DNA from: Calditrichia bacterium
GTDB taxonomy: Bacteria; Calditrichota; Calditrichia; RBG-13-44-9; J075
Assembly: GCA_028284445.1 (NCBI GenBank)
Contig: JANQRS010000072.1
Location: 62,001-126,000 of the forward strand
DNA length: 64,000 bases
Direction of reading: 5' to 3'
Shown: positions 1-9,798 of the stretch, one piece after another
How the letters are laid out: each line of letters begins with the position of its first letter
How positions within the stretch are numbered: the first letter of the stretch is position 1
The notes under the pieces: generated by a model
What the model was told of the DNA's origin: nothing
What the model saw: the letters and a program-made list of their open reading frames with translations, nothing else
Databases searched by the model: none
Position numbers and translations under genes: made by a program

Positions 1-1389
1 CGTTACGAACTGATTTCCAAACGCATACAATTATTAGAGAATACCCACAAACAAGATTCCAGCAAGCACTTCCAGACCGTGAAATTCCCCTTTGACGCAT
101 TTCAACACCTGGATATCGGAATGCTCCACTATCATATTACAGAGGACGCATCTTTTGCCATTGTAAGGACAAAAGATACAACGAATGCAGTTGAGCTGAA
201 TCTCAATTCCAGACAGTTCACAAAAGCAATTCAAGAGTTAATTACCCCCTTTTTGGGCTACATACCCCAGAAAGAGTTGGCAAAAGTCCCTTTTCGCGCG
301 GACATCGCCCATCAACTCTATAAACAGTTATTTGCTCCGGTTGCAGAAAACATAAGTTTACCCCCAAATCTTATTGTTGTTCCAGACCTGGAAATGATCC
401 AACTGCCATTGGAAATGTTGTTAACAGAAAGTCCTGATAAGTCGTCTTATTACCCTACCGATTCTACACCTTATCATCAGCATTTCCTGCTCAACAAACA
501 TGCAATCATTTATAGTCCTGATTCCGAAATCGATCATATGACACTAAAAGGGACTCGCCGAATGCCTGCAATTCTCACATTGTCGAATCCAACTATCCCT
601 CGCCCAGCCATGTTCACGGTTTCAGAACCTTCAGCTCCTTGGCTATCCTCATCGCCACTCTGGTATGCTGAAAAAGAGGCAGACAGCATAAAGGGAATTT
701 ATCCACGGACAACCATATTGAAACGTGACAAAGCAACAATGCAAGCATTAAAAGATCATTTAGGCCAACACAACATCTTGCATTTTTCTACGCATGGATT
801 TATCGACAATAAATTTGATGCATTTTCCGGTCTGGTTTTAGCGGTTGGAGAAGACTCGAAAGAGGATGGCTTGTTGATGGGGTATGAAATCGCGGATCTC
901 AATTTAAAAGACTACGATCTAGTCGTCCTCAGCGCCTGCGAAACCGGGCGCGGTCAGGCCATGCCAGGGGAAGGATTGTTAGGCCTACCCCGAATTATCT
1001 TGAAGCAGGGGGCACGGCGCGTAATAATGACGGCCTGGCCGGTTGATGACCGTTTTTCAGCAAAACTGATGCCTATATTTTACCGCAGCTTGCTCGGCGA
1101 TTCAAAATCAGGAGAATTCGAGGCGCTTAGTCTGGCAAAGCGTTCAATGTTAGCGAAGAACGTCTATTTGGACTTTTACGACATAACGTTTTATTACCAA
1201 CATCCACTCTTTTGGGCGCCATTTGTTATGTATGGGGCTCCAAATATACCGGTCAGCGATGGAAGTATCCCACCGTGGCAAATAGCCCTGGGAGTTACAT
1301 TAATAGCCTCTCTCTTCGGCCTGGCCTATATCACGCTGCCTGGATTTTCTAACTGGATAATAAGGCATCTGAGAATCCGCCGCGCCTAG
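1..1389 (+). CDS. CHAT-domain protease, C-terminal part (5'-truncated by window edge)
   Basis: The frame is open from base 1 to the stop at 1387-1389, so the gene begins outside the window; the GTG at 79 is only an internal codon. The visible 462 residues hold a CHAT (caspase HetF associated with TPRs) domain. The probable catalytic His lies in an HFSTHG motif (His codon 793-795) and the Cys in an LSACETG motif (Cys codon 937-939), followed by the usual GEGLLGLPR and AWPVDD segments. A hydrophobic segment near the C-terminus (about 1270-1345) should anchor it in a membrane, with a short basic tail after it. CHAT proteins are caspase-like peptidases usually carrying N-terminal TPRs, which would be upstream here. 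Substrate unknown. The next gene is convergent with a 52-base gap. Confidence 0.88.
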   Translation, partial: RYELISKRIQLLENTHKQDSSKHFQTVKFPFDAFQHLDIGMLHYHITEDASFAIVRTKDTTNAVELNLNSRQFTKAIQELITPFLGYIPQKELAKVPFRADIAHQLYKQLFAPVAENISLPPNLIVVPDLEMIQLPLEMLLTESPDKSSYYPTDSTPYHQHFLLNKHAIIYSPDSEIDHMTLKGTRRMPAILTLSNPTIPRPAMFTVSEPSAPWLSSSPLWYAEKEADSIKGIYPRTTILKRDKATMQALKDHLGQHNILHFSTHGFIDNKFDAFSGLVLAVGEDSKEDGLLMGYEIADLNLKDYDLVVLSACETGRGQAMPGEGLLGLPRIILKQGARRVIMTAWPVDDRFSAKLMPIFYRSLLGDSKSGEFEALSLAKRSMLAKNVYLDFYDITFYYQHPLFWAPFVMYGAPNIPVSDGSIPPWQIALGVTLIASLFGLAYITLPGFSNWIIRHLRIRRA

Positions 1390-1441
1390 AATTCACTCCA
1401 TTGTGTTAGATCAAACGTCTTCTTCGAACTACTCGCGCCTC

Positions 1442-2938
1442 TTACAAAGCAATAGGCGTGAGTAGCTTTTCATGTATGCAATGGCCAATGTACTGCCAAC
1501 CCAAAACACCCCCTGCTTCCTTTTCCTTTAGTTGTCTGGTTGCAGAGATAAGGTAGCAGTTCGGTGAAATGATATAATCCACAGCCGGAGAAATATCGAA
1601 TGCCAGATTTGCAAATTCACAAGTAAGCTCGCTTAATTTCAGCAAAAACTCTTCGCGATCGGCTATTTCTATGGGTAAGCTGATCATTTGATCATAGATA
1701 TCATCAAATTTCCTGCGCTCGGGAGCACCTTTCATCGATGGATGCTGGAGAAAATACAGGTTCAGGAATTCGCGCTTGGCCTTGGCGATGGCAATTGACA
1801 AAAAGTTCCGGGCCGGCATTTCATATGGCGTATGATCCAGGAATTCATCAACGCATATCTGTAGAATATCTGCCCAGGTATACAAGCGCAATGCAAGTCT
1901 GGGATCTACACCAACCTGCGTACAATTCCTTGATTCGGTCATGTCAATTGAATACTGTGTTATCGGTTTCAAACTCTCAGGCGCCAGACAGACACTGGCA
2001 TGGAGAGCAAAGTTATTTTCATTTTCCTCGAGAAAAGTTCTGTTTTGAAGGTATGGTTCGATTCTACTATATCTTTCCTCGCCTAAATATGCTTTATTGA
2101 GCGGGCAATGAATTCCGAGATTTAACCCGGCATGAACAAATTCGGAGCAGTACGTTCTATTTTCCGGATCCGCCAACCAAGCCCTTGCTTCCTGGTCTCC
2201 ACACATGGCATCCAGAAGCTTCCTTCCTAATATTTCTACATGCTCCACGGAATCGGTAGCGATGGGATCCTTACCAAGATATACGTCACGGTGAGGAAAC
2301 TCCAGATAGGTATTCGCAATCAGCATCCAGGTGCGAATATTGTCAACAAAACTTTGCTTTTCGGCGATAGACAAAACCTCAGGGAATGTCGGCTTTAAGA
2401 GAATCATCGGATAGTTAGGGTTGCCCATCAAACGAAATTGTTTCTCGTATTTACAACTCGTATCCGTGCTGCGAAAATAGACGCGCGGTTGATGTAGTGC
2501 GATAGCTCCCCGCTGGCCTTCAACCTCCACCCCTACAACAACTTGAACATGGTGACATTGAAGCCTCAGAAAATCGAAAACATCCTTGGCCGGCGCAGGA
2601 CATTGGTGTTTAATTGCAATTGCAATTTCACCAGGCTCTACATACCTGGCAAGGTCATCCTGAAATGCTTCATCAACATTCTGGGCATCATGAAGCCCAC
2701 TGACATATGCAATATATCTTAGTGTTTCCTCACTTTGCGCAACCATATGACTATGAATTTTGATCGATTTGTCCGGCGAGATAGGGACGTTAATCGAGAA
2801 CAGATCCTCGGCTGTTCGAAATTGAGTATTCCAAACCTGCCCAGCCGCCTCTATATCTAACAAATATTCAGATGGTGCCGGTTGGCGATTATAGTCCAAA
2901 TTTGCCCGGTCTTTGTGAAACGAAATTATTTCCGCCAT
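1442..2938 (-). CDS. Uncharacterised protein, possible permuted papain-like fold
   Basis: 498 residues. I prefer the ATG at 2938 because a strong GGGGAG ribosome site lies just upstream; a longer frame from 2959 lacks one. No signal peptide or membrane segment is obvious. I do not recognise the family. Two segments recall circularly permuted NlpC/P60-like enzymes of the YiiX type: a CHHVQVVVGVEVEG stretch about residue 130, where such folds carry the catalytic His, and a YCSEFVHAG stretch about residue 263, where they carry the Cys. This is a pattern judgement only. It is convergent with the CHAT protease and co-directional with nothing close; the barrel gene upstream ends 106 bases away. Confidence 0.7.
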   Translation of the reverse strand: MAEIISFHKDRANLDYNRQPAPSEYLLDIEAAGQVWNTQFRTAEDLFSINVPISPDKSIKIHSHMVAQSEETLRYIAYVSGLHDAQNVDEAFQDDLARYVEPGEIAIAIKHQCPAPAKDVFDFLRLQCHHVQVVVGVEVEGQRGAIALHQPRVYFRSTDTSCKYEKQFRLMGNPNYPMILLKPTFPEVLSIAEKQSFVDNIRTWMLIANTYLEFPHRDVYLGKDPIATDSVEHVEILGRKLLDAMCGDQEARAWLADPENRTYCSEFVHAGLNLGIHCPLNKAYLGEERYSRIEPYLQNRTFLEENENNFALHASVCLAPESLKPITQYSIDMTESRNCTQVGVDPRLALRLYTWADILQICVDEFLDHTPYEMPARNFLSIAIAKAKREFLNLYFLQHPSMKGAPERRKFDDIYDQMISLPIEIADREEFLLKLSELTCEFANLAFDISPAVDYIISPNCYLISATRQLKEKEAGGVLGWQYIGHCIHEKLLTPIAL

Positions 2939-3044
2939 ATCTCTCCCCTTGTTTTGCACCCATTTTTTCCATCGCGGTGCTTCCCTGCGATATCTAACCC
3001 TCTAACATATTCTTACCGCCAAAGCAGAAAATGTTGAAAATTTT

Positions 3045-4355
3045 TCAAAGTGATACATTCAAACCAAAGATAAAATTCCAAATTCCCTTTGGTAATTCAT
3101 ACGGAGTCTCATTACCTCCATCCAGAAAAAGTTCTGCGTCTTCTTTATAATTGAATTTACCACCCGTCCAGGAAACCGAAATGTATGGACCAATTTTCGT
3201 CAAAGCTGGGACGCCAAAAAGCCCAAGTGACCAATTGAAATAAGGACCTATTCGTCGATTTATTGTATCAAAACGGTTTGAATTGATTGCATTCGCGGAA
3301 TCAATAATTGTATCTTCAAAAAACAGTTCCGCTTCGGATACCATTACTCCTGCTTCAAGGTCAGAATATCCTGCCAATCCAACACTCTTTAGCACAACTG
3401 CAAGGCCGTACGACTTTGCCTCCAAACGCAGGTCTCCATTAAAAAGCACTGCTTCGTTCCCCGAGGGGTTATCCAAATAAAATTGACCGGCAAATATGGT
3501 AGTATCAGGTTCAACAGAGTACTGCTCATAGATTAAATTCAGATACATTCTGCCAAAACGTTTGCTTAAAGATTCTCCACTTATTGGAATCTGTATCGAT
3601 GCTCGCAAAGGGAACAAATCGTTATTCCTGTTCCAGAGTTCAAATGCACCTGTCCCTTCAACATTATCTGGCCTTGTACTAGCAGAATACATGCGCAGGA
3701 GGCCAACGCGAAGATCCAGAATAGGCGAATGTCTTTTGAGCAACCAGGCACCGTAGGCAATCTTTCCAAGAGAGACCTCCGTTTCATTTACCCCGTAATA
3801 CTCACGATTATTTTGATAGGCAAGGAGGGTTTCCATGCGACGGATTAGCTGGTGAGATTCTTGCCGAGCCGCCCCTGCTACCGAAATATCATAGAGCGTC
3901 TTCACTCCGTCGATAATCAAAGAGTATTTTGACCTCAATGTCCTCCTCGATATCTTTGATAAAATATCCCACCACTCAGAACCTTCTTGCGCCATTTCCA
4001 GCACTCTTAGCCGTCGCTGGATGGCATTAACTTCGATGACAAAAGTCTGAAACTCATATTCATACGTTATTTTCATAAAGTCCAGGTCCTTTGTTTTGAC
4101 ATCTCTATCCGTAAAGAAGGTCTTAAGTCCGCCCGGTGGAACATGGTCATCAAAGTAAGTCTGATTAAGATCTGATACTTTTACCCGTAGAGTAACATTC
4201 TTATCCTTATTCTTTATTTGGAGTTTGGTCCGGCTAAGGAAAACAACCTGGACCTTGGATTTATCGGCGGCAAAATTACTGTGTTGTGCAGCAAGATCAG
4301 TTAATGAAATACAAACAATAGACAATACAAGTAGGCAAATTTCCACTTTAGTCAT
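3045..4355 (-). CDS. Probable outer-membrane beta-barrel protein
   Basis: 436 residues. The ATG at 4355 follows a GAGGAG site at good spacing; a TTG two codons upstream is less likely. It starts with a cleavable signal peptide (hydrophobic residues about 5-20, then LAAQ). The N-terminal third is mixed and charged. The rest is rich in alternating polar/hydrophobic strands with many Gly, Tyr and Asn, and the chain ends in a short strand with terminal Leu (NVSL), which fits an outer-membrane barrel. No family recognised and function unknown. A lipid-anchored or periplasmic beta protein is an alternative. Confidence 0.7.
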   Translation of the reverse strand: MTKVEICLLVLSIVCISLTDLAAQHSNFAADKSKVQVVFLSRTKLQIKNKDKNVTLRVKVSDLNQTYFDDHVPPGGLKTFFTDRDVKTKDLDFMKITYEYEFQTFVIEVNAIQRRLRVLEMAQEGSEWWDILSKISRRTLRSKYSLIIDGVKTLYDISVAGAARQESHQLIRRMETLLAYQNNREYYGVNETEVSLGKIAYGAWLLKRHSPILDLRVGLLRMYSASTRPDNVEGTGAFELWNRNNDLFPLRASIQIPISGESLSKRFGRMYLNLIYEQYSVEPDTTIFAGQFYLDNPSGNEAVLFNGDLRLEAKSYGLAVVLKSVGLAGYSDLEAGVMVSEAELFFEDTIIDSANAINSNRFDTINRRIGPYFNWSLGLFGVPALTKIGPYISVSWTGGKFNYKEDAELFLDGGNETPYELPKGIWNFIFGLNVSL

Positions 4356-4979
4356 AGACAACTCCTCTCAATATTAGAAGCAACCGCAATAACTCACTCG
4401 TTGAACCACAAAGACATAAACAATTCCCCTGAGATCGATCTTTATTGACAAGAAAAAGAAAAACTTTTTGGACAAATATGCAGGAGACAGGTTTGAAGAA
4501 GCCACTCAGCGAAAATAGTCAGATTGAAAGCGCAATAGAAAAGTTTGAACTTCTTGTAAAGATTCAGGTCATGAAAATTCGAAAATGAGAATTGAAATTT
4601 CCTTAGAAGAGAGCAGCCATATTCAACTCATTGGTTTGAGGCAACATCTACAACACAAACCCAAACCAGACGCTAGTCAGGTCAGGCTTCCATCACAAAA
4701 AAACCATACCATCCCTGCGCGTGACAGGCATTACGATTGGCGAATTCTGCGGGTGTTATTATTGGAAAGGAAGAAAAGAGATTCGCGGCGAAGTTTGCCC
4801 GCCAATTGCTCCCCCGTCTATCCAGCAGCCATTAAAGTCGTAGACACCGATTGCCGATACTTGACTGTATTATAACAGGGGGAATTACTGGCTGACATCC
4901 GTCATGACGCAACCATTCTACGCGACCTCTACAACGCAACTTACCGAAGTCCAGGCCAAAATGCCGCAAGACTGATATC
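4356..4979. other. Gene-poor stretch, no convincing gene
   Basis: These 624 bases separate the divergent barrel gene and the giant hybrid kinase, so they should hold both promoters. A 96-codon frame at 4585-4875 has no ribosome site, no recognisable domain and unconvincing composition, so I do not call it. Short open pieces in other frames between about 4710 and 4975 look protein-like but are broken by stops. They could be remnants of a decayed gene, but I cannot name one. Confidence 0.5.
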
Positions 4980-7900
4980 ATGAAATTGAAACGCCTTCAA
5001 AAAAACAACGGCTTCCCCCTTCGCGGCTACCTCGTCTATTTCTTTCTAATCACTCTCTCTGCAACAGCATTTGGACAAACTTCCGGCAATAGCATCGATG
5101 GTGGATATTTGCGTGAATGGCTTATCCTTGGCCCCTTTCCACATAGCAATAGCGATCATGACTACCTGAAACAGGCCAGCGGTGAAGCCAATGTGCATCC
5201 AAAGGCCGGGGATACGTTTATCACCAGCAGCGGTGATACATTAAGCTGGATTCGCTATTATCAGGAAGGCGTTGAGACAGACTTTCGCCAGGCACTGGGA
5301 GACCATACATACGCAACCGCCTATGCCTTTGCGGTGTTGAATAGCCCCCGCGAGAGCGAAGGGCACATTGATCTCTCCAGTGATGACGGTGCTTCTCTTT
5401 ATGTGAACGGCGAACTGCTGTATCGCAACCTGGAAATCAACAGCAATTCAGATGACAAGGCTATTATTGCCAGCAAATTTCATAAGGGCGCCAACCTGCT
5501 TATGGTCAAAGTAACCCAGGGCCTCGGCAACTGGCGACTCGCACTCCGGGCCACAAAGAAGCCTCAATACCTCGTTCGCGGCAAAATTAGCGATCATACC
5601 GGCGCAGCTGTTCCGAAAGCCGTTATCCAGATTATGGAGGGAAATAACCTTGTTGCCTCGGCTAAAACAGATGAAAACGGTGCCTATCAGGTAAAATTCC
5701 TCCCCTACACGAACAAATACACCCTTATTGCCACGACCATCGATTACACGGTGGAGGAAAAAACCTTCATCATTCAGCGCCCCAGGTCGCAAATTGTGAA
5801 TTTAAAACTCCCACCCCAGCAGTTTGTTAGCGGTAGCGTATACATGCTCGACGGCGAGACGCCGCAAGTGGGTGTGCCGGTTGAGCTTGTCAAGACTGAG
5901 CCCGGCGGGAAAGAAACAAGGGTCAAAACCGGCCTCACCAATTTATTCGGGCAATTCGAATTGATCGTATCAAAACCCGGAAAATACCGGGTCCGTTGCC
6001 AAACACCCTACGGCCAGATCTACTATCGTACAAAAGGCAACACCGGCAAAGAGAAGGCAGTGATCGACCTCGGCCGGGCAGAGAAACTGAACGGTATTGA
6101 TTTCGAAATAGCACGAATCCATCGCGGAACGTGGCAGCACTATACGGCCCTCGATGGTCTCCCACATCATCGCATCAATGCAATTCATCGCAGTAGTGAT
6201 GGCACTGTTTGGCTGGGTACGGAGCTTGGCATCAGTCATTTTGATGGCCTGCGTTTTCGGAATTACCAACTCATGGATGGTCTGGCAAACAACAACGTCC
6301 GGTGCATTGCCGCAGCCGAAGAGGAATCGTTATGGATCGGTACCTTCGATGGTATTTCACATTTTGACGGACAAACATTTACAAACTACAACAAAAATCA
6401 TGGCCTGCTGGATAGCCATATCAACGACATACTGGTCAATGAGGATGGATCACTCTGGATTGCCACTGAGAATGGCCCGGCCTTTTTTGAAAACGGACGC
6501 TTCTCGGTTGTCCCGGAATTAAAGCCCATTGGCCCACACTTCGTGAACCATATTTTCCGCTCATCTGACAATGCCTTATGGTTCGCCACACAAAAAGGCG
6601 CCTGGAAATATCATAACGGCAATCTCGTCAGCATCCTGGGGGACGCAGTTGATGCCATGCGCGTCTATGAAGATACTAAAGGCTGCATCTGGATCGGCAC
6701 TAAGAGCGGTATCGCGCGCTTCAAAAATGAAGAAATTACCTGGCTAACAACCCTGGACGGCCTGGCTCATGATCACGTTACTGATATCAAACAAACAGCC
6801 GACGGCACTCATTGGATCACTACAGAAAATGGGTTGAGCCGCCTCGACGAGAATGGGTTCACCAACTATATCCGCAAAACACGTGAGGAAAGCGATATAC
6901 TTCGCTCCCTTGAATTGAGCGATAGTGGGATGTTGATAATCGGTGGCTGGAGCGGCTTGTCGCTATTTGAGCCCTCAACCTTCGACAGCTTCGACAAGAC
7001 AGATGGACTCAGTCATTGGCAATCACCACAACGCTCGCGCGCCATTTTCGACATCCATTTCGATGCGGATAGCGTTCTTTGGCTTGCATCAGAATGGGCT
7101 GGAATTTTTCAAGTAAGAGATAACCGGCTGAAGAAGATGTATCCGTTGTCCAAAGAGCTCTACGTTCGTGAAATCTATCAAACTCGCGACAAGCGGCTTT
7201 GGTTTGGCGCGAGCAGTGGACTTATCCTATATGAAAATGATGAATTCACAAAGTTAAACTCTTCAGGATGGGTTATGACTATCGCTGAAGATGATTCCTC
7301 CTGGTTATGGCTGGGCAACGGATGGGCCGGCGGTGGGTTGACACATTACAATCCAGCAGTCCCAAAGAATTCGCGGACATTGGGCAGCGCTGATGGTTTG
7401 CCGAGCGACAATGTTAACGACATCAAAATTGATAAAAATGGCATATTATGGATAGCCACCAACGCCGGTATTGCTACTTACAGCCAGGGACATTTCCGCA
7501 ATCGTTGCCGGGAATGGGGCGTCAAGGAAGCCGGTTATCACACTATTCACATCGATAGAGATGGCGGCTACTGGTTTGGCGGACAAAGTGGGATTCTAAG
7601 CTATAACGCGGCCAGCGGAGAACTACTGCAGCTAAACGAAAATGGGCTTTTCGAAATCAAAGCCGGCAAGAGCTTTCAAAAATCAGCATTGCTGGCATTG
7701 CCTTCGTCTAACATCTGGTCCATATTTCAGGCCGGGGACGGTACGATGTGGTTCGGCAGTGAGTCAAGGGGTATCATTGGCTACGATGGTATCGCGACAA
7801 CCGTTCTCGACTCGCGCGATGGCCTCGCAGGTAATTCCGTAATGAATATTGAAGGCGATGCAAATGACAATCTCTGGATTGGATTTTTAGATAACGGCCT

Positions 7901-9611
7901 GTCATTTTACCGGGTATCTGCCGAGCAACCGTCCATCAATCTGCAATCGGTAGAAATAGACGGCCAGCCAATTGATGCGCGTGGCAGCTTCGAAATGATA
8001 CGTAACGCAAGTCTGCAATTCAGCTATGAAGAAAGAGACTTTTACACAAATCCCGCCAAGCGCAAGTTCCTGGTGCGCATCTTGTCAGATGAGGCTGAAA
8101 TTGTATTGGAAGAACTCACACAAGCTCGAACCTATACCTGGACAGCAGAAGAGGCCGGCGACTATAAAATTAGCGTCCAGGCGGTTAGCCGGGACCTGAA
8201 TTATTCTGAACCGGCAATACTACAATTCAAAGTTTCTCCGCGTTGGCTGGATAATCCGCTGATCATCGGGCCATTAATTACGGCATTGATCTTGTTGATT
8301 GTTTCAACATTGTATTCGCGCTATCAATCCTATCACGAGCGCCTTGAAGCACAAAGATTGCGCGATGAGATGTTAGTGCAAGAACGGGAAGCGCGTGAAA
8401 AGGAAGAGGCTGCGCGCGTAGAACTGGAAATCGCCAATCTGCAGTTGGCCGATGCCAAGAATGCCGCAGAGGTAGCCAATCAATCAAAAAGCACTTTTCT
8501 TTCCCAGATGACGCACGAGTTGCGCACGCCAATGAATGGGGTCCTGGGAATGGCGACCCTCCTTGGAGAAACACGTCTCAATAAAGCGCAAAAAGATCTG
8601 CTGCAAACCCTTCGAGCGAGCGGCGATACGCTTCTGACAATCATCAACGATATTCTCGACTTCTCTAAAATTGAGGCCAATAAGCTCGAGCTGGAAAAAA
8701 TGCCCTTCTCGATCGAACAGAGCATCCAGGATACGTTTGACATCGTTCGCTATCGAGCATCGGTAAAAAAGCTCGAATTGAAATATGAAATTGCGCAAAA
8801 CGTGCCGGATGCCATTTGTCAGGACGCCACACGGCTTCGCCAAATCCTCACAAACCTCGTGGGGAACGCCATCAAGTTTACGGAATCAGGCGGCATCACG
8901 GTATCTGTCGAAGCCTCTCCCCTGGAAGACAAACCCGATATCTACACGCTGCATTTTGCTGTAGAAGATACCGGGATCGGCATTCCAAAGGACCGCCTCA
9001 ACCGTCTATTCCGCTCATTTAGCCAGGTCGATGAGTCCACCACTCGCAAATACGGTGGCACCGGTCTTGGATTGGCAATCAGCAAGCAGTTGGCTGAATT
9101 AATGAATGGACGCATGTGGGTTGAGAGCGAGTTCGGCAAAGGGAGCACTTTCAATTTCACCATCATTGCAGCCAAGGCAAAGATTGCCGCTGAATCTCGC
9201 TCAAAAGGCAAATCCGGGCTCGATCCGGAGATGGCGGAACGGAAACCACTGCGAATTCTACTGGCAGAGGACAACGTGGTTAACCAGAAAGTCGCGGTGG
9301 GCATCCTGAAGAAATGCGGCTACAAAGCAGATGTCGCTGCCAACGGGCTTGAAGCGCTTCAGGCACAAGAGCGCATCAAATATGATGTCATTTTGATGGA
9401 CATTCATATGCCGGAAATGGATGGGGTCGCTGCAACCCAACGTATCCGTGAGGAAATTCCCCGAAGTGAACAACCAACCATCATTGCCCTGACTGCCGAT
9501 GCCATGGAGCAACACAAACAGCAATATCTTGAAGCCGGGATGGATGATTTCGTCAGTAAACCGATCCGCGTGAATGAACTCCTGGCGGCACTGGAGCGCG
9601 TGAAGCCATAG
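4980..9611 (+). CDS. Giant hybrid sensor histidine kinase with periplasmic two-component propeller
   Basis: 1543 residues. Order seen: signal sequence (about 15-33); a jelly-roll/PA14-like sugar-binding type domain (about 38-195, with a DLSSDDGASLYVNG motif); two carboxypeptidase-regulatory-like beta sandwiches (about 200-380); a long run of Reg_prop repeats of the WIGTxxGISHFDG type (about 385-980) expected to form a periplasmic propeller; a Y_Y_Y-type domain; a membrane helix (about 1090-1112); a coiled coil; HisKA with His1179 in THELRTP; HATPase_c with the N, G1 and G2 boxes intact; and a receiver with Asp1474. The receiver has no output domain, so a separate Hpt protein or regulator should continue the relay. 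The layout resembles hybrid two-component systems for polysaccharide sensing, but the usual DNA-binding C-terminus is absent. Ligand unknown. The SpoIIE phosphatase gene follows after 187 bases. Confidence 0.93.
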   Translation: MKLKRLQKNNGFPLRGYLVYFFLITLSATAFGQTSGNSIDGGYLREWLILGPFPHSNSDHDYLKQASGEANVHPKAGDTFITSSGDTLSWIRYYQEGVETDFRQALGDHTYATAYAFAVLNSPRESEGHIDLSSDDGASLYVNGELLYRNLEINSNSDDKAIIASKFHKGANLLMVKVTQGLGNWRLALRATKKPQYLVRGKISDHTGAAVPKAVIQIMEGNNLVASAKTDENGAYQVKFLPYTNKYTLIATTIDYTVEEKTFIIQRPRSQIVNLKLPPQQFVSGSVYMLDGETPQVGVPVELVKTEPGGKETRVKTGLTNLFGQFELIVSKPGKYRVRCQTPYGQIYYRTKGNTGKEKAVIDLGRAEKLNGIDFEIARIHRGTWQHYTALDGLPHHRINAIHRSSDGTVWLGTELGISHFDGLRFRNYQLMDGLANNNVRCIAAAEEESLWIGTFDGISHFDGQTFTNYNKNHGLLDSHINDILVNEDGSLWIATENGPAFFENGRFSVVPELKPIGPHFVNHIFRSSDNALWFATQKGAWKYHNGNLVSILGDAVDAMRVYEDTKGCIWIGTKSGIARFKNEEITWLTTLDGLAHDHVTDIKQTADGTHWITTENGLSRLDENGFTNYIRKTREESDILRSLELSDSGMLIIGGWSGLSLFEPSTFDSFDKTDGLSHWQSPQRSRAIFDIHFDADSVLWLASEWAGIFQVRDNRLKKMYPLSKELYVREIYQTRDKRLWFGASSGLILYENDEFTKLNSSGWVMTIAEDDSSWLWLGNGWAGGGLTHYNPAVPKNSRTLGSADGLPSDNVNDIKIDKNGILWIATNAGIATYSQGHFRNRCREWGVKEAGYHTIHIDRDGGYWFGGQSGILSYNAASGELLQLNENGLFEIKAGKSFQKSALLALPSSNIWSIFQAGDGTMWFGSESRGIIGYDGIATTVLDSRDGLAGNSVMNIEGDANDNLWIGFLDNGLSFYRVSAEQPSINLQSVEIDGQPIDARGSFEMIRNASLQFSYEERDFYTNPAKRKFLVRILSDEAEIVLEELTQARTYTWTAEEAGDYKISVQAVSRDLNYSEPAILQFKVSPRWLDNPLIIGPLITALILLIVSTLYSRYQSYHERLEAQRLRDEMLVQEREAREKEEAARVELEIANLQLADAKNAAEVANQSKSTFLSQMTHELRTPMNGVLGMATLLGETRLNKAQKDLLQTLRASGDTLLTIINDILDFSKIEANKLELEKMPFSIEQSIQDTFDIVRYRASVKKLELKYEIAQNVPDAICQDATRLRQILTNLVGNAIKFTESGGITVSVEASPLEDKPDIYTLHFAVEDTGIGIPKDRLNRLFRSFSQVDESTTRKYGGTGLGLAISKQLAELMNGRMWVESEFGKGSTFNFTIIAAKAKIAAESRSKGKSGLDPEMAERKPLRILLAEDNVVNQKVAVGILKKCGYKADVAANGLEALQAQERIKYDVILMDIHMPEMDGVAATQRIREEIPRSEQPTIIALTADAMEQHKQQYLEAGMDDFVSKPIRVNELLAALERVKP

Positions 9612-9646
9612 GCCTGGAAACCGGAGATTGGGGATTAGAGATTCGG

Positions 9647-9679
9647 ACATCCCACTAAATCCCCTTTGGCAGGGGATGT
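9647..9679. repeat. Intergenic palindrome, member of the C-rich/G-rich family
   Basis: ACATCCC (9647-9653) pairs with GGGATGT (9673-9679). An alternative inner hairpin CCCCT/AGGGG also forms (9661-9665 with 9671-9675). It lies just after the hybrid kinase stop and may act as a terminator or RNA-stabilising hairpin. It is preceded by a GATTGGGGATT-type motif that recurs near 21307. Confidence 0.65.
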
Positions 9680-9701
9680 TGCCATTGGTCATTATAAAGT
9701 G

Positions 9702-9771
9702 AACATACTATATTAATCCGGACGCCGCGGAATCGATTGAATTGATTCCAGGTCTAACATAATAGTATGTT
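9702..9771. promoter_or_regulatory. Nested inverted repeat upstream of the SpoIIE phosphatase gene
   Basis: AACATACTAT (9702-9711) pairs perfectly with ATAGTATGTT (9762-9771). Inside the 50-base loop, GGAATC (9729-9734) pairs with GATTCC (9744-9749). The outer arm ends 27 bases before the start codon at 9799, so it may be an operator or a 5' leader structure. Function is inferred only from position and symmetry. Confidence 0.5.
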
Positions 9772-9798
9772 TTGCTTATGAGATGACAGGTTATCGAA

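Noticed and set aside
4585..4875. 96-codon open frame before the giant hybrid kinase
   Set aside because: No ribosome site, no recognisable domain, odd composition; probably chance or a decayed fragment.
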